Assembly (NCBI RefSeq): GCF_009937975.1
Contig: NZ_AP018441.1
Span: 124,001-188,000, forward strand
DNA length: 64,000 nucleotides
Direction: 5' to 3'
Source of the DNA: Undibacterium sp. YM2
Lineage (GTDB): Bacteria > Pseudomonadota > Gammaproteobacteria > Burkholderiales > Burkholderiaceae_D
Part shown: positions 29,228 to 37,841 of the stretch, piece after piece
How positions within the stretch are numbered: position 1 is the first letter of the stretch
How the letters are laid out: each line of letters begins with the position of its first letter
Position numbers and translations under genes: made by a program
The notes under the pieces: generated by a model
Seen by the model: only the letters and a program-made list of their open reading frames with translations
The model's database searches: none
What the model was told of the DNA's origin: nothing

Positions 29228-29343
29228 CACGCTGATAAATCCATTAAGCGGGCGCATTACTGCGTTGCAAATGCTCGCAATATCGACGTATTGCTGTGCT
29301 TTGCGCCTTGTACTGCATCCCGCTGAATGAATTTTTCAGCGTG
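29228..29343. repeat. dispersed imperfect-palindrome repeat, copy 1
   Basis: A 116-base element that folds on itself around a centre near 29285. The outer arms pair CACGCTGA with TCAGCGTG, and AGCGGG with its complement further in. The left half holds CTGCGTTGCAAATGCTCGCA and the right half TATTGCTGTGCTTTGCGCCT. The same core occurs in the element at 44454-44620 with few changes. It starts right after icmF and may act as a transcript-end structure. I recall similar intergenic repeats in Oxalobacteraceae, but the family name is not known to me. Confidence 0.7.
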
Positions 29344-29407
29344 CCACGGGTACGGTTTGCTGGCGGCGCTGCGCGCGCCTTTGTAAAACCGTTCAACTGT
29401 AGTTTTT

Positions 29408-29433
29408 ATCCCGGACTTGTTCCGGGATTTTTG
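29408..29433 (+). terminator. rho-independent terminator downstream of icmF
   Basis: Eight-base arms ATCCCGGA and TCCGGGAT around a 5-base loop, running into TTTTTGTTTT. It lies about 180 bases after the icmF stop, beyond the palindromic repeat, and is the likely end of the icmF transcript. Confidence 0.8.
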
Positions 29434-29540
29434 TTTTAACAGGCACCAGATTTATATTGAGAGAACATTGTTTATTGTTTATCGATCTGTTAATTTATGA
29501 TATTAATTAAAGCTCCCAATAAATTACCTTCTAATTTTTC

Positions 29541-29858
29541 ATGCCAGTTTTTTACTCTCATGATTTTCCGAATTTTACAATTTCCGAAACGTTTAAACTG
29601 ATTGACGCAAAAGGACTTGAGCTGGCAGGAAATACTTTGGGTGAACTTCTCGTTAATCTTGAAAGAAAAACAGGGATTTTTGTTATCCCGAACGATGAAC
29701 CCAAGTACTTTAAATACTTCAATACGCGACAGTCTTCTGAGTTTATGTTGGTTGATATCCATATCACACGTGGTGGTGAAGTAATCTGTCCAAAGCAGGA
29801 TTTGGATTTTGTACTGCTACCAACAGACAAGGTGGACGCTGGCTTGCTAGGCTGCTAA
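29541..29858 (+). CDS. hypothetical protein
   Basis: Possible protein of 105 residues with mixed hydrophobic and charged content and no signal peptide or membrane segment. The local sequence is clearly richer in A and T than its neighbours, which may indicate horizontal acquisition. No good ribosome binding site precedes the ATG and opposite-strand frames also exist, so the call is tentative. It could be an orphan immunity-like or regulatory protein, but nothing in the sequence decides this. Confidence 0.45.
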   Translation: MPVFYSHDFPNFTISETFKLIDAKGLELAGNTLGELLVNLERKTGIFVIPNDEPKYFKYFNTRQSSEFMLVDIHITRGGEVICPKQDLDFVLLPTDKVDAGLLGC

Positions 29859-29922
29859 TTTGATGATAGAAGTTTCTGTGTGTTTTAGATCGATTGCTCT
29901 AGCTATCTGATGGAGTCTTACC

Positions 29923-30186
29923 ATGTCAATTAAATTGAATAATATCGCGAAAGCCCTGGCAGTGTTGTCTGGCCTGTTTGTGCTCGCCTCCTGCAACAAA
30001 CCTCCAGAACCCAAGGTGGAACCTAGTGCTTCGGCTAATTTTCTTTCCGAGCAGAAAGCGCAGCTGGACAAGGCTAAAGAGGCGGCGCAGTTGATGCAGC
30101 AGAAGGCGGATGAACAAAGGACGATTGTTGAGGTCCAAACGGGTGGGGCTGCTGCCAAGCCAGCGAAGGTTGATGCGGGCAAGTAA
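29923..30186 (+). CDS. small lipoprotein
   Basis: Lipoprotein of 87 residues. A hydrophobic signal ends in the lipobox LASC, lipidated at Cys24. The mature part is short, with a Pro-rich start (PPEPKVEP) and a probable coiled coil rich in Gln, Lys and Ala (about residues 42-67), ending in an Ala/Lys tail. Such proteins often sit in the outer membrane as structural or accessory factors. No family is recognised. Confidence 0.7.
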   Translation: MSIKLNNIAKALAVLSGLFVLASCNKPPEPKVEPSASANFLSEQKAQLDKAKEAAQLMQQKADEQRTIVEVQTGGAAAKPAKVDAGK

Positions 30187-30251
30187 TGCTATTGCGAGGC
30201 ACTTTGCAGCAGGCTGGTAAGCAGTGTGTGTTTTTCCTATGGGAGTAATTC

Positions 30252-30746
30252 ATGTTGATTTCTTTTCGCCGTCTTGCCCTGGTTTCCTGTCTTGGCCTGC
30301 CTTTACTTGCTCAAGCGCAATTGCCTGTGCAGGCAAATCCTGATCATGAAGCCATGTTGTCCAGTGCGGATACGCGGCTGGCTGCGAACAAGCGGCTGGT
30401 GTATGACTTCTGGCGTGAGGTGTTTGAGGGCGGTCACATGGAGCTGGCAGACAAGTATCTGACCGAATCCTATATGCAGCACAACCCCGGAGTAGGGACA
30501 GGGCGCGCGGCATTTGTCGAGCTGTTCAGCAAATTCGTCAAACCCAAGGACATACAGGCCAGGGTCAAAGCACCTTTGGTGGCGATTACTGCCGAGGGCG
30601 ATAAAGTGATATTGAGTTTTGTCAGCACCGTGCCAGATCCCAAAGATGCCAGCAAGAAATACACGACGACCTGGTTTGACATGTTCCGCATAGAGAACGG
30701 GAAAATTGCAGAGCACTGGGACCCGGCTTTAAAAGACAGCCATTGA
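30252..30746 (+). CDS. exported SnoaL/NTF2-like protein
   Basis: Protein of 164 residues with an N-terminal signal peptide (core LALVSCLGLPLLAQA) followed by an NTF2/SnoaL-like fold. The pattern VYDFWREVFEGGHMELADKY, then YMQHNPGVGTGRAAFVELF and a late IAEHWDPALKD, matches the SnoaL-like polyketide cyclase group. Export of this fold is less common than a cytosolic location. The cupin gene follows 12 bases after its stop, so the two are probably co-transcribed. The substrate is unknown. Confidence 0.8.
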   Translation: MLISFRRLALVSCLGLPLLAQAQLPVQANPDHEAMLSSADTRLAANKRLVYDFWREVFEGGHMELADKYLTESYMQHNPGVGTGRAAFVELFSKFVKPKDIQARVKAPLVAITAEGDKVILSFVSTVPDPKDASKKYTTTWFDMFRIENGKIAEHWDPALKDSH

Positions 30747-30758
30747 GAGGCATAAATA

Positions 30759-31055
30759 GTGTTGCATAAGAATTTGATTGCTGAGGCGGCATCTTTGCCA
30801 AGCGCCTGGCGGTCTGCCATCCTGGGCAAGGCCAGTGGTGCGCAAGTAAAGGTGTTGCGCATGGATGAATGCGCTTATCCTGATGAAACCCATGACTTTA
30901 CTGAAGCCTTGCTGGTGCTGGATGGGCAAATGAATCTCGACATTCACGGCGAGATTGTCGCTGTCAAAGCGGGTGAGTTGTATCTGGTGCCTGCCCATAC
31001 TCCGCATGCCGTGGCAGCAGGAAGCAAGGGAACATTGGTTATCATTGATCAATAG
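30759..31055 (+). CDS. cupin-domain protein
   Basis: Single-domain cupin of 98 residues starting with GTG, preceded by GAGAGG at 8 bases. The second cupin motif is visible as GELYLVPAHTPHAV (about 72-85), with metal-binding His residues. The first motif is weak: HDFTEALLVLDG has His and Glu but lacks the usual HxH. It may bind a metal loosely or be a sugar- or regulator-type cupin. It lies directly after the SnoaL-like gene. Confidence 0.8.
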   Translation: MLHKNLIAEAASLPSAWRSAILGKASGAQVKVLRMDECAYPDETHDFTEALLVLDGQMNLDIHGEIVAVKAGELYLVPAHTPHAVAAGSKGTLVIIDQ

Positions 31056-31125
31056 ATGTTTATGCTGGAATGAGTTTTGGCGGTAGCTTGTGCGCTTCAT
31101 CCCCTTTTTAAACGGAGGCAGCATC

Positions 31126-31599
31126 ATGCAAAAAATCACCCCTTTCCTCTGGTTTGATCATCAGGCCGAAGAAGCCGTACAGTTTTATCTCGACATCTTC
31201 AAAGACGCAAAAATTCTCAGCATAGCCCATTATGGTGAAGGCGCACCTCTGCCCAAGGGGACAGTGCTTACCATCAAGTTCACCATGGCCGGGCAGGAAT
31301 TCGTGGCCCTCAATGGCGGCCCGCATTACAGCTTTACTCCGGCGATTTCTTTTGTCATCGATTGCGAGTCGCAGGAAGAAGTCGATTATTACTGGGACAA
31401 ATTATTGGCGGGCGGCGGCAAAGAAAGCCAGTGCGCCTGGCTTACGGACAAATACGGCATTTCCTGGCAGGTCGTGCCGCGGGCATTGATCAATTATCTC
31501 AATGATGCCGACCCGGCCAAGGCGCAAAGAGTCATGATGTCTATGTTCCAGATGAAGAAAATTATCATTGCCGATCTGGATAAAGCCTATGCCGGATGA
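31126..31599 (+). CDS. VOC-family protein (PhnB/YjdN-like)
   Basis: Glyoxalase-fold (VOC) protein of 157 residues, of the group once labelled 3-demethylubiquinone methyltransferase-like or PhnB-like. Typical patterns are ITPFLWFDHQAEEAVQFYLD at the start, GQEFVALNGGP near residue 55 and CAWLTDKYGISWQVVPR near 105. These proteins form dimers of beta-alpha-beta-beta-beta units; the true reaction is unknown for this branch. I start at 31126 because GGAGG lies 6 bases upstream; a longer frame from 31090 lacks support. Confidence 0.85.
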   Translation: MQKITPFLWFDHQAEEAVQFYLDIFKDAKILSIAHYGEGAPLPKGTVLTIKFTMAGQEFVALNGGPHYSFTPAISFVIDCESQEEVDYYWDKLLAGGGKESQCAWLTDKYGISWQVVPRALINYLNDADPAKAQRVMMSMFQMKKIIIADLDKAYAG

Positions 31600-31743
31600 G
31601 TTTGTAAAAAATGTAAATTTTGTAAATATTTATACCCAGACTCTCATCCCGATTTTATTTATGTAAGATTGCCAGACTCAAATTCAGCATGTCTTCATCT
31701 TGAATGTCACACTCAGGCCGCTTACATCCAAAGGTAAATAAAA

Positions 31744-32175
31744 TTGAAACTACTAAAGTCGTCGATTGCCGCGTTTTCTTTATTCGTTCTGGCGGGGTTT
31801 GCCATGGCTGAGACTGTCGTTGTCAATCCTTATGGCAAATACCTTGAAGGCGAGGATGTAGAAGTCGAGATGGCACAGTTCGCTGGCAAGAATGCCGATG
31901 GCCTGTATGATGTCTTGTTGAAAATGCGTGGTGCAGCCGCTTTCAACGCCGGTATTGATGGCAAGACCATTAAATACCGTGCGGTACATGGCGGCTCAGG
32001 CGTCGATTACCAGCTCAATGGCAAGACCCGCATGATGATGAGGCAGAATAATGGGGCTTCCATCTTCCAGGTCTTTCTTGATGGACGTACCATTTCTGTC
32101 AATGAGGTCAAAGCCAGGTCCCAGGAAGTACGTCCGCTACACTTGCTGACTGCCTCGACGGAGGCAGCAAAATAA
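31744..32175 (+). CDS. exported hypothetical protein
   Basis: Predicted periplasmic protein of 143 residues starting at TTG (31744), with a signal peptide ending near GFAMAE. The mature part is beta-rich, with KTIKYRAVHGGSGVDYQLNG in the middle and no cysteine. No known family is recognised. The region before it is AT-rich and probably holds its promoter. A strong terminator follows at 32203, so it is a single-gene transcript. Confidence 0.7.
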   Translation: MKLLKSSIAAFSLFVLAGFAMAETVVVNPYGKYLEGEDVEVEMAQFAGKNADGLYDVLLKMRGAAAFNAGIDGKTIKYRAVHGGSGVDYQLNGKTRMMMRQNNGASIFQVFLDGRTISVNEVKARSQEVRPLHLLTASTEAAK

Positions 32176-32202
32176 GCGCCCTTGCCGTGGTGGTGTGATC
32201 AC

Positions 32203-32237
32203 AAAACCTGTCCCTGCGACAGGTTTTTCTTTTTTTG
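32203..32237 (+). terminator. rho-independent terminator
   Basis: Arms AACCTGTC and GACAGGTT around loop CCTGC, with flanking A and T runs (AAAA before, TTTTTCTTTTTTT after), which makes it usable in both directions. It lies 30 bases after the exported hypothetical gene. Confidence 0.88.
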
Positions 32238-32344
32238 TGCTGGCTCCTTGGCGTCAGGCACATCAGTTCATTATTGGCTAGAATACCACTCTGCCTTGCA
32301 GACACTGCTTCCGTCGGCATGCATGGATTATGGACGGGAAAGAT

Positions 32345-32473
32345 ATGCACACCAAAGAACTTTTAGAGGGTTTGTTTGAATATATGGCGTGGACCAATGC
32401 TGACTTATACAGGCTGATTGCGACGGTATCCAGAGATACGCAGTCCGTATCCCTGGGGCAGAGCAGGGTATGA
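32345..32473 (+). pseudogene. truncated DinB-family N-terminal fragment
   Basis: A 42-codon frame that reads MHTKELLEGLFEYMAWTNAD at its start. This looks like the first helix of DinB/YfiT-type proteins, where a leucine-rich helix is followed by an aromatic-x-W-x-N-x-x-L motif. After about 30 residues the similarity ends and the frame stops at 32471, far short of the usual 150 or more residues. The GNAT gene begins 5 bases later. It is most simply a deletion remnant. It could instead be an upstream short frame coupling translation to the GNAT gene. Confidence 0.45.
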
Positions 32474-32477
32474 AGCC

Positions 32478-32909
32478 TTGATCAGCATACGCCAGGCCCG
32501 CGAGCGCGATGCCAGCAAACTGCAGGCAATTTACCAGCTATGCGTGGTCAGGGCCGCCTGGCAGCAACGTGCAGCAGAAACCATTCCTGATTTTGCTCAG
32601 GTCAGTCGTGGTGAGTCGGTGTGGCTTGCCGTTGATGACAACGATGATGCCAGGGCTGTTCTGGCAGTGCAGGAAGCCGGGGCATATATCCATCACTTGT
32701 ATGTAGCTCCTGACATGCAGGGGCAGGGATTGGGCAAGGCATTGTTGCAGCACCTGCAAAGCTGCATCCCTTTTCCCTGGCGTTTGAAATGCGTGGCGCA
32801 AAACCATGCGGCACTTGGTTTTTATGAACATCTGGGCTGGCACCGGATTGAGCAGGGACAGGGTGAAGACGGGATATATTATCTGCTCGAACACACTGGG
32901 CCAATCTAA
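32478..32909 (+). CDS. GNAT-family N-acetyltransferase
   Basis: Acetyl-CoA-dependent acyltransferase of about 143 residues. The acetyl-CoA-binding motif A is clear as LYVAPDMQGQGLGKALLQHL, and motif B ends with NHAALGFYEHLGWHRI. I take TTG at 32478 as start because the family homology begins there (ISIRQARERDASKLQ) and an AGCAGGG lies just upstream. The frame is open further back to 32418, but that part overlaps the DinB-like fragment and looks non-native. The substrate is unknown; small amines or antibiotics are typical. Confidence 0.8.
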   Translation: MISIRQARERDASKLQAIYQLCVVRAAWQQRAAETIPDFAQVSRGESVWLAVDDNDDARAVLAVQEAGAYIHHLYVAPDMQGQGLGKALLQHLQSCIPFPWRLKCVAQNHAALGFYEHLGWHRIEQGQGEDGIYYLLEHTGPI

Positions 32910-32937
32910 ACAAAAACAACACCGAGGAATATTGACG

Positions 32938-34578
32938 ATGAGACCTGGCCATTTTTTTACTTGCTGCATGTTGGCATTTGCTGGCATGGCCAGGGCAGAT
33001 GTCGATATCAACATCAGGCTGCTGCCATCAAAAGCACTGGAAGTAAGTTATCAGGTGCCACTGACCTGTAATGCTGTCGCCTTCAAGAAAAATGGTAGTG
33101 AGGCGGCAAAAATGCGCGGCACCTGGCAGGCCCTTGATGATTGCGGCAAGGCAGATGGACAGCAGTTGAGCCGCCAGAAGGGTGCATGCACGCAATTGCG
33201 TTTCCAGGTACCTGCGACGACGGACAGGGCCTGGGGTTACCCGGCGGCTTTTCCCGTAGGTGATGCAATATATGTCCACACCAGCAATTTTGCTGTCGAT
33301 GACAGTTGCGGCAAGCCCAGTTACAGCTTCAGCGCACCAGGCATCGCCATGAATGCGCAGGTGCTCGCAGAGCATGCTCATCCCGCTATGGACAAGGCTG
33401 CAAATATGTCGGTCTTGTTGTTGCCAAAGGTATTCAAGGCAGATGGCAACTTCATTGGCTATTTTGATCCTGCACTGGGCGAAGCCAATATCAGCAGCAT
33501 ACGCAAGGTGGCCGGTGAGAGCATCGCATTCCTGCGCCGGGCCATGCCGAAAGCGACTTTTGAGATGCCTGTTATCGCTGCTGCCAGGGTCAGCGGCCCA
33601 GGCGGCCCCAGACCAGACGGGGATGCCAGTGATGTCTTGCGCCTGGGGCTGTTCAACTGGCCAGCGCAGCCGGATGCAGAGACACAACGCATGATGACCT
33701 TGTTTGTGTCACATGAGTTCAGCCATCGTTTCCAGATGCGGGACGAGGTTGATGTCTATGCTGATGCACGCCTGATGCATGAAGGCGGCGCAGAATTCCT
33801 GCGCTGGCTGATGGCTGTGCAAAAGGGATGGCTGACGAAGGAGCAGGCGGCAGAAGACCTGGACATGGCCTTGAGTGAGTGTTTGCTAGGGGTGCGCAAT
33901 GCCAGTTGGGGCAAGTTGACCGCAAGGCAGATACGCAATGGCAAGCTTGAATACAACTGTGGTCTGGCGACCTATGTTTACGGGCTTGCTGCCAGGAAGG
34001 GCAAGGCCAGTCCCTTCGAACGCCTGGATAATTTCTATGAACAATTGAGACTGGCAAAGACGCAGTTGAAGTCGTCATTGCCAGACTTTGCCCATGCCCT
34101 GGAATGTGGTGAAGAGCAGGTATGTCGGGCTGTATGGTTGCCACGCCTGCTGGGTAAAGATGACAGTATGTCGGCAGTGTGGGCCGATTTTTTTGGACAA
34201 ACCGGGTTTGCCCATGCTGTTGCCGCCAGCCAGCAGCAAAAAAATGCCATGATCAACCTGCTCATGCAGGGGCTGATGACAGAGGACTGTGGCAGCAGCA
34301 GTACCTACCCACAGACAGACAAACTGGGCATAGGCGAGGTCAAGGGTTGCAAACTGCTCAGAGATGGCATGAATATCATCAAGGCAGAAAACCTGCCTCT
34401 GTATAATCATCCCGATACCCTGACGGCGGCTGTGGCAGCCTGCAAGCTGCGTTCACAGGTCAGGCTGAGCATGGAGTCGGGGCTGGAACTCGACTTGCCC
34501 TGCAAGCAGGTTTATCAGCCGGTAGGGCAATTTTACGCGGTGGACATGGCAAAATTACTGGCGGGCCTGAATCGCTGA
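32938..34578 (+). CDS. exported gluzincin-like zinc metallopeptidase, unassigned family
   Basis: Exported protein of 546 residues; GAGGA precedes the ATG and a signal peptide ends near MARAD. The central part has HEFSH at residues 259-263 followed, after exactly 18 residues, by Glu282 in LMHEGGAEF. HEXXH-X18-E is the zinc signature of M1-type gluzincins. The N-terminal domain (about 20-140) is beta-rich and reminiscent of the N-domain of M61/M1 peptidases, and the C-terminal half is helical with several cysteines. The usual M1 GAMEN motif is not seen, so it is probably a divergent peptidase. Whether it is active, and its substrate, cannot be told from sequence. Confidence 0.65.
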   Translation: MRPGHFFTCCMLAFAGMARADVDINIRLLPSKALEVSYQVPLTCNAVAFKKNGSEAAKMRGTWQALDDCGKADGQQLSRQKGACTQLRFQVPATTDRAWGYPAAFPVGDAIYVHTSNFAVDDSCGKPSYSFSAPGIAMNAQVLAEHAHPAMDKAANMSVLLLPKVFKADGNFIGYFDPALGEANISSIRKVAGESIAFLRRAMPKATFEMPVIAAARVSGPGGPRPDGDASDVLRLGLFNWPAQPDAETQRMMTLFVSHEFSHRFQMRDEVDVYADARLMHEGGAEFLRWLMAVQKGWLTKEQAAEDLDMALSECLLGVRNASWGKLTARQIRNGKLEYNCGLATYVYGLAARKGKASPFERLDNFYEQLRLAKTQLKSSLPDFAHALECGEEQVCRAVWLPRLLGKDDSMSAVWADFFGQTGFAHAVAASQQQKNAMINLLMQGLMTEDCGSSSTYPQTDKLGIGEVKGCKLLRDGMNIIKAENLPLYNHPDTLTAAVAACKLRSQVRLSMESGLELDLPCKQVYQPVGQFYAVDMAKLLAGLNR

Positions 34579-34685
34579 CAGTATCAATTTGTAGCAGCCA
34601 GATTTGCCGCTTGTAGTCTGTGCTGGTTTGATGAATACTGGGAAAATCTGTTTTCTGTACTGTTTCAACTTATTCAAGGCTATTC

Positions 34686-36734
34686 ATGTCAGGCAAAGTT
34701 GAGGTATCCGGAGTTGCCCTATACCGTTCCATGGTAGAACAGGCTCTGGATGCCGTGTTGGTGCTGGAAGACGGCGTTTTCAGGGACAGTAATCCCGCTG
34801 CCACAGCCATGTTTGGCTGGTCGGCAGAGCAAATACTTGCGAGCACATTCATGCAGCTGTCTGCCGCAAGCCAGCGAGAAGTGTCGCATGCATTTGAGGT
34901 GTACATGGGATTGGCCATGCAAGGCCAGCCCCAGCGCTTTGAATGGCTTTGCTGCCGCGCAGATGGCAGTTCGTTTGCCTCTGAAGTGAGCCTGTGCTTG
35001 CTTGCAGACGATGCCAGGAAAATGCTGATCGTCACCGTACGCGATATCACAGCCTATAAAAAAACTGAGAAAAACACTGAGCAAAACACTGAGCGCTCGG
35101 CTTACAGTAAGAGTGAAAAGCTGCGCGTTCTGCTCGAAAATTTCCCTGGTGGCGTTTCCCTGATCGATGAAAATCTCAGGGTGGTCGCCTGGAATTCTGA
35201 GCTCTTGCGCATGCTGGATTTACCCGCAGCCTTGTTTGAGGGGGCACCACCGCTGGCACGAGAAGTCTTTGAAGCCAATATCAGACGCGGTGAATATGGT
35301 GAATTCAGCAGCGCCAGCGATGAAGAAAAACTGGCCAAGCTCATGGCCATCATACAAAGTGATACACCCTATAATTACGAACGCTTGCGTTCTGATGGCA
35401 GCATCATAGAAGTGCGCGGGGTGCCGGTAGAAGGAGGCGGTTTCGTCACTACCTGCATGGATGTGACTGCCAAGCGCCGCATAGAAATCGAGTTCCGCAA
35501 ACAATCCCTGTTCCTGAAAGCCGTACTGGCCCACATGCCTCAGGGTTTGAGTGTATTCGATGATCAGTTAAAGCTTTATCTGTGGAACCAGGGTTTTCTC
35601 GATGTGCTTGATTACCATCCTGATACCATCTATCAGGGAGTCGCTTTTGAAGATTTATTGCGCATCATGGCCGAGCGCGGCGAATATGGCGAAGGTGATA
35701 TAGAAGAACTCATCGCCACCCGCCTGCAACTGGCCCTGCAGTTCCAGGCGCATGAATTTGAACGAACGCGCCCGAATGCCCACACTCATCTGGTACAGGG
35801 CAAGCCCATCCATGAAAATGGCAAGTTGCAAGGATTTGTCACAACCTATACCGATATCACCGAGCTCAAGAAAGTGCAGACCGCCTTATCCAAGGCCAAT
35901 GCCCTGCTGGAGCAGAATATCGCCGAGCGCACGACCGAATTACGCCATACCCAGGATGACCTGATGCGCAGCGAAAAACTGGCTGCCATGGGTGCACTGG
36001 TAGCCAGTGTCGCGCATGAACTCAATACGCCTATCGGTAACAGCCTGCTGACTGCCAGCACCCTGCATGCGAGAACCCGGGAGTTCGCCCAGAAAATAAG
36101 TGATGGCAATATCCGCCGTTCGGATCTGGCAGCTTACCTGCAGGCAGCACAACATGCCAGTGAGCTCATAGAACATGGCTTGAACAATGCGGCTGACCTG
36201 GTGGCCAGTTTCAAGCAAGTGGCAGTAGATCAGGCCAGTTCCAAGCGCCGCCGTTTCCATCTCAATAAGGTTTGCCATGATGTCATTGCCACCATGATGG
36301 CCAAGATACGCCAGGCAGGCCTGCAGATCAGTGTGGATATTCCTGAGCATATAGAGCTCGACAGCTTCCCAGGCCCACTGGACCAGGTGATCTGTAACCT
36401 GATTGACAATGCCATCCTGCATGCCTTTGAAGGCAAGCCTGATGGCCAGATCTGGATCAGTGCCACCATGCTCGGGCAGGACAGGGTAGAGCTACGTTTT
36501 GACGATAATGGTGTCGGCATACCTGCAGAAAATCTGGGCCGCGTATTTGATCCCTTCTTCACTACCAAGCTGGGACAGGGCGGTACCGGGCTGGGCATGA
36601 ATATCGTCTATAACATCGTCAACAGCCTGCTGGGAGGTGACATACGCATAGAAAGTGAAGAGGGAGCAGGTACCGGCTTCATCATGCAAATCCCCCTGAT
36701 TGCCACTGTCAATAATACAGGGCCTGCTGACTAA
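34686..36734 (+). CDS. PAS-domain histidine kinase
   Basis: Sensor kinase of 682 residues with no clear membrane segment. Domains in order: an N-terminal PAS (about 10-125); two PAS domains of the PAS-7 type (about 145-270 and 285-400), each with GxSxxDxxLxLxxWN and a RGEYG motif; a coiled coil (about 400-440); a HisKA-like box with the phospho-acceptor His444 in SVAHELNTPIGN; and a HATPase domain with NLIDNAILHA, DNGVGIP and GTGLGMNIV. It is cytoplasmic and likely senses a soluble or redox cue. No response regulator gene lies adjacent, so it is an orphan kinase. Confidence 0.92.
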   Translation: MSGKVEVSGVALYRSMVEQALDAVLVLEDGVFRDSNPAATAMFGWSAEQILASTFMQLSAASQREVSHAFEVYMGLAMQGQPQRFEWLCCRADGSSFASEVSLCLLADDARKMLIVTVRDITAYKKTEKNTEQNTERSAYSKSEKLRVLLENFPGGVSLIDENLRVVAWNSELLRMLDLPAALFEGAPPLAREVFEANIRRGEYGEFSSASDEEKLAKLMAIIQSDTPYNYERLRSDGSIIEVRGVPVEGGGFVTTCMDVTAKRRIEIEFRKQSLFLKAVLAHMPQGLSVFDDQLKLYLWNQGFLDVLDYHPDTIYQGVAFEDLLRIMAERGEYGEGDIEELIATRLQLALQFQAHEFERTRPNAHTHLVQGKPIHENGKLQGFVTTYTDITELKKVQTALSKANALLEQNIAERTTELRHTQDDLMRSEKLAAMGALVASVAHELNTPIGNSLLTASTLHARTREFAQKISDGNIRRSDLAAYLQAAQHASELIEHGLNNAADLVASFKQVAVDQASSKRRRFHLNKVCHDVIATMMAKIRQAGLQISVDIPEHIELDSFPGPLDQVICNLIDNAILHAFEGKPDGQIWISATMLGQDRVELRFDDNGVGIPAENLGRVFDPFFTTKLGQGGTGLGMNIVYNIVNSLLGGDIRIESEEGAGTGFIMQIPLIATVNNTGPAD

Positions 36735-36808
36735 GCTACTCGGGTATTGCCAGTTTCAGGCAGGTGGTCGGCTATACTGTCTTTCTTTTTGCATCAAGAA
36801 AGTCCAGC

Positions 36809-37150
36809 ATGTCTCAATTCCCAGCTTGCCCAGTCTGCTCCATGGAAAACACCTATCCTGACGGCGATAATTACATTTGTGCCGATTGCGCACATGAATG
36901 GCCTATGCAGGCTGCCGCTGTCGCTGACGACAGTGATGATCGCATAGTCAGGGATGCCAACGGTAACGTGCTGACAGATGGCGATGCGGTCGTCCTCATC
37001 AAGGACCTTAAAGTCAAAGGCTCATCTACTACCCTGAAGATGGGCAGCAAGGTCAAAAGCATACGTCTGGTCAGCGGCGACCATGAAGTCGATTGTAAAA
37101 TGGATGCAGGCAATTTCATGTTGAAAGCCTGTTACCTCAAAAAGGTCTGA
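36809..37150 (+). CDS. PhnA/YjdM-like zinc ribbon protein
   Basis: Small protein of 113 residues. The N-terminal zinc ribbon has two CxxC pairs, Cys7/Cys10 and Cys24/Cys27, followed by a C-terminal beta-barrel PhnA domain with DGDAVVLIKDLKVKGSS and a VDCKMDAG strand. The historical phosphonoacetate hydrolase name does not apply to this short YjdM type, whose role is unknown. The ATG at 36809 places the zinc ribbon right at the start; a longer frame from 36764 adds only an unlikely hydrophobic piece. Confidence 0.88.
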   Translation: MSQFPACPVCSMENTYPDGDNYICADCAHEWPMQAAAVADDSDDRIVRDANGNVLTDGDAVVLIKDLKVKGSSTTLKMGSKVKSIRLVSGDHEVDCKMDAGNFMLKACYLKKV

Positions 37151-37196
37151 TCCAAGTCTGATCCAGGATTGAAGTAAGTCTGATAGGGAGCAATGC

Positions 37197-37835
37197 ATGC
37201 GGCATATACTGGTCTATGGTGATTCCATGTCCTGGGGCTTGATCCCGACAACACGCAAACGCCTGAATTTTGAAGAGCGCTGGCCTGGCGTGCTTGAGAT
37301 AGCTTTGAATAGCGCCGACAAGCATGTACGTGTGGTCGAAGATTGCCTGAATGGCCGCCGCACTGTCTGGGAAGATCCGTTCAAACCGGGCCGCAATGGC
37401 TCGCAAGGTCTGGCGCAACGCATAGAGACCCTGACCCCCTTGTCACTGGCAATCGTCATGCTCGGTGTGAATGATTTCCAGTCCATGCATCAGAATAATG
37501 CCTGGTTGTCTGCGCAGGGCCTGGCCGTCATCATCAATACCATACGCCAGGCACCGGTAGAGCCGGGCATGCAAATCCCGCCGATACTCATCATCGCACC
37601 ACCTATGCCGTATGACCCCAAGGGCATGATAGCGCCCAAGTTTGTCGGTTGCGAAGAAAAGTGCGAAGGTCTGGCCGAAGCTTATAAAGAAGTAGCTGCC
37701 GCTGCAGGCTGCCATTTCTTTGATGCAGGCAGTGTCGTGACATGCAGCGAATATGATGGCGTGCACCTGGATGCAGACCAGCATCTTATCCTGGGCTGGG
37801 AACTGGTCGGTGTCGTTTCTTCTATCTTGAAGTAG
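37197..37835 (+). CDS. SGNH/GDSL hydrolase
   Basis: Serine esterase or lipase-like hydrolase of 212 residues. Block I is VYGDSMSWG with nucleophile Ser10, block III is GVNDF with the oxyanion Asn, and block V is DGVHLDADQH with the catalytic Asp and His. There is no signal peptide, so it is cytoplasmic, in line with the arylesterase or acyl-CoA thioesterase-like branch. The SnoaL-like gene starts 6 bases after its stop, so the two form an operon. Confidence 0.88.
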   Translation: MRHILVYGDSMSWGLIPTTRKRLNFEERWPGVLEIALNSADKHVRVVEDCLNGRRTVWEDPFKPGRNGSQGLAQRIETLTPLSLAIVMLGVNDFQSMHQNNAWLSAQGLAVIINTIRQAPVEPGMQIPPILIIAPPMPYDPKGMIAPKFVGCEEKCEGLAEAYKEVAAAAGCHFFDAGSVVTCSEYDGVHLDADQHLILGWELVGVVSSILK

Positions 37836-37841
37836 GCTGTG

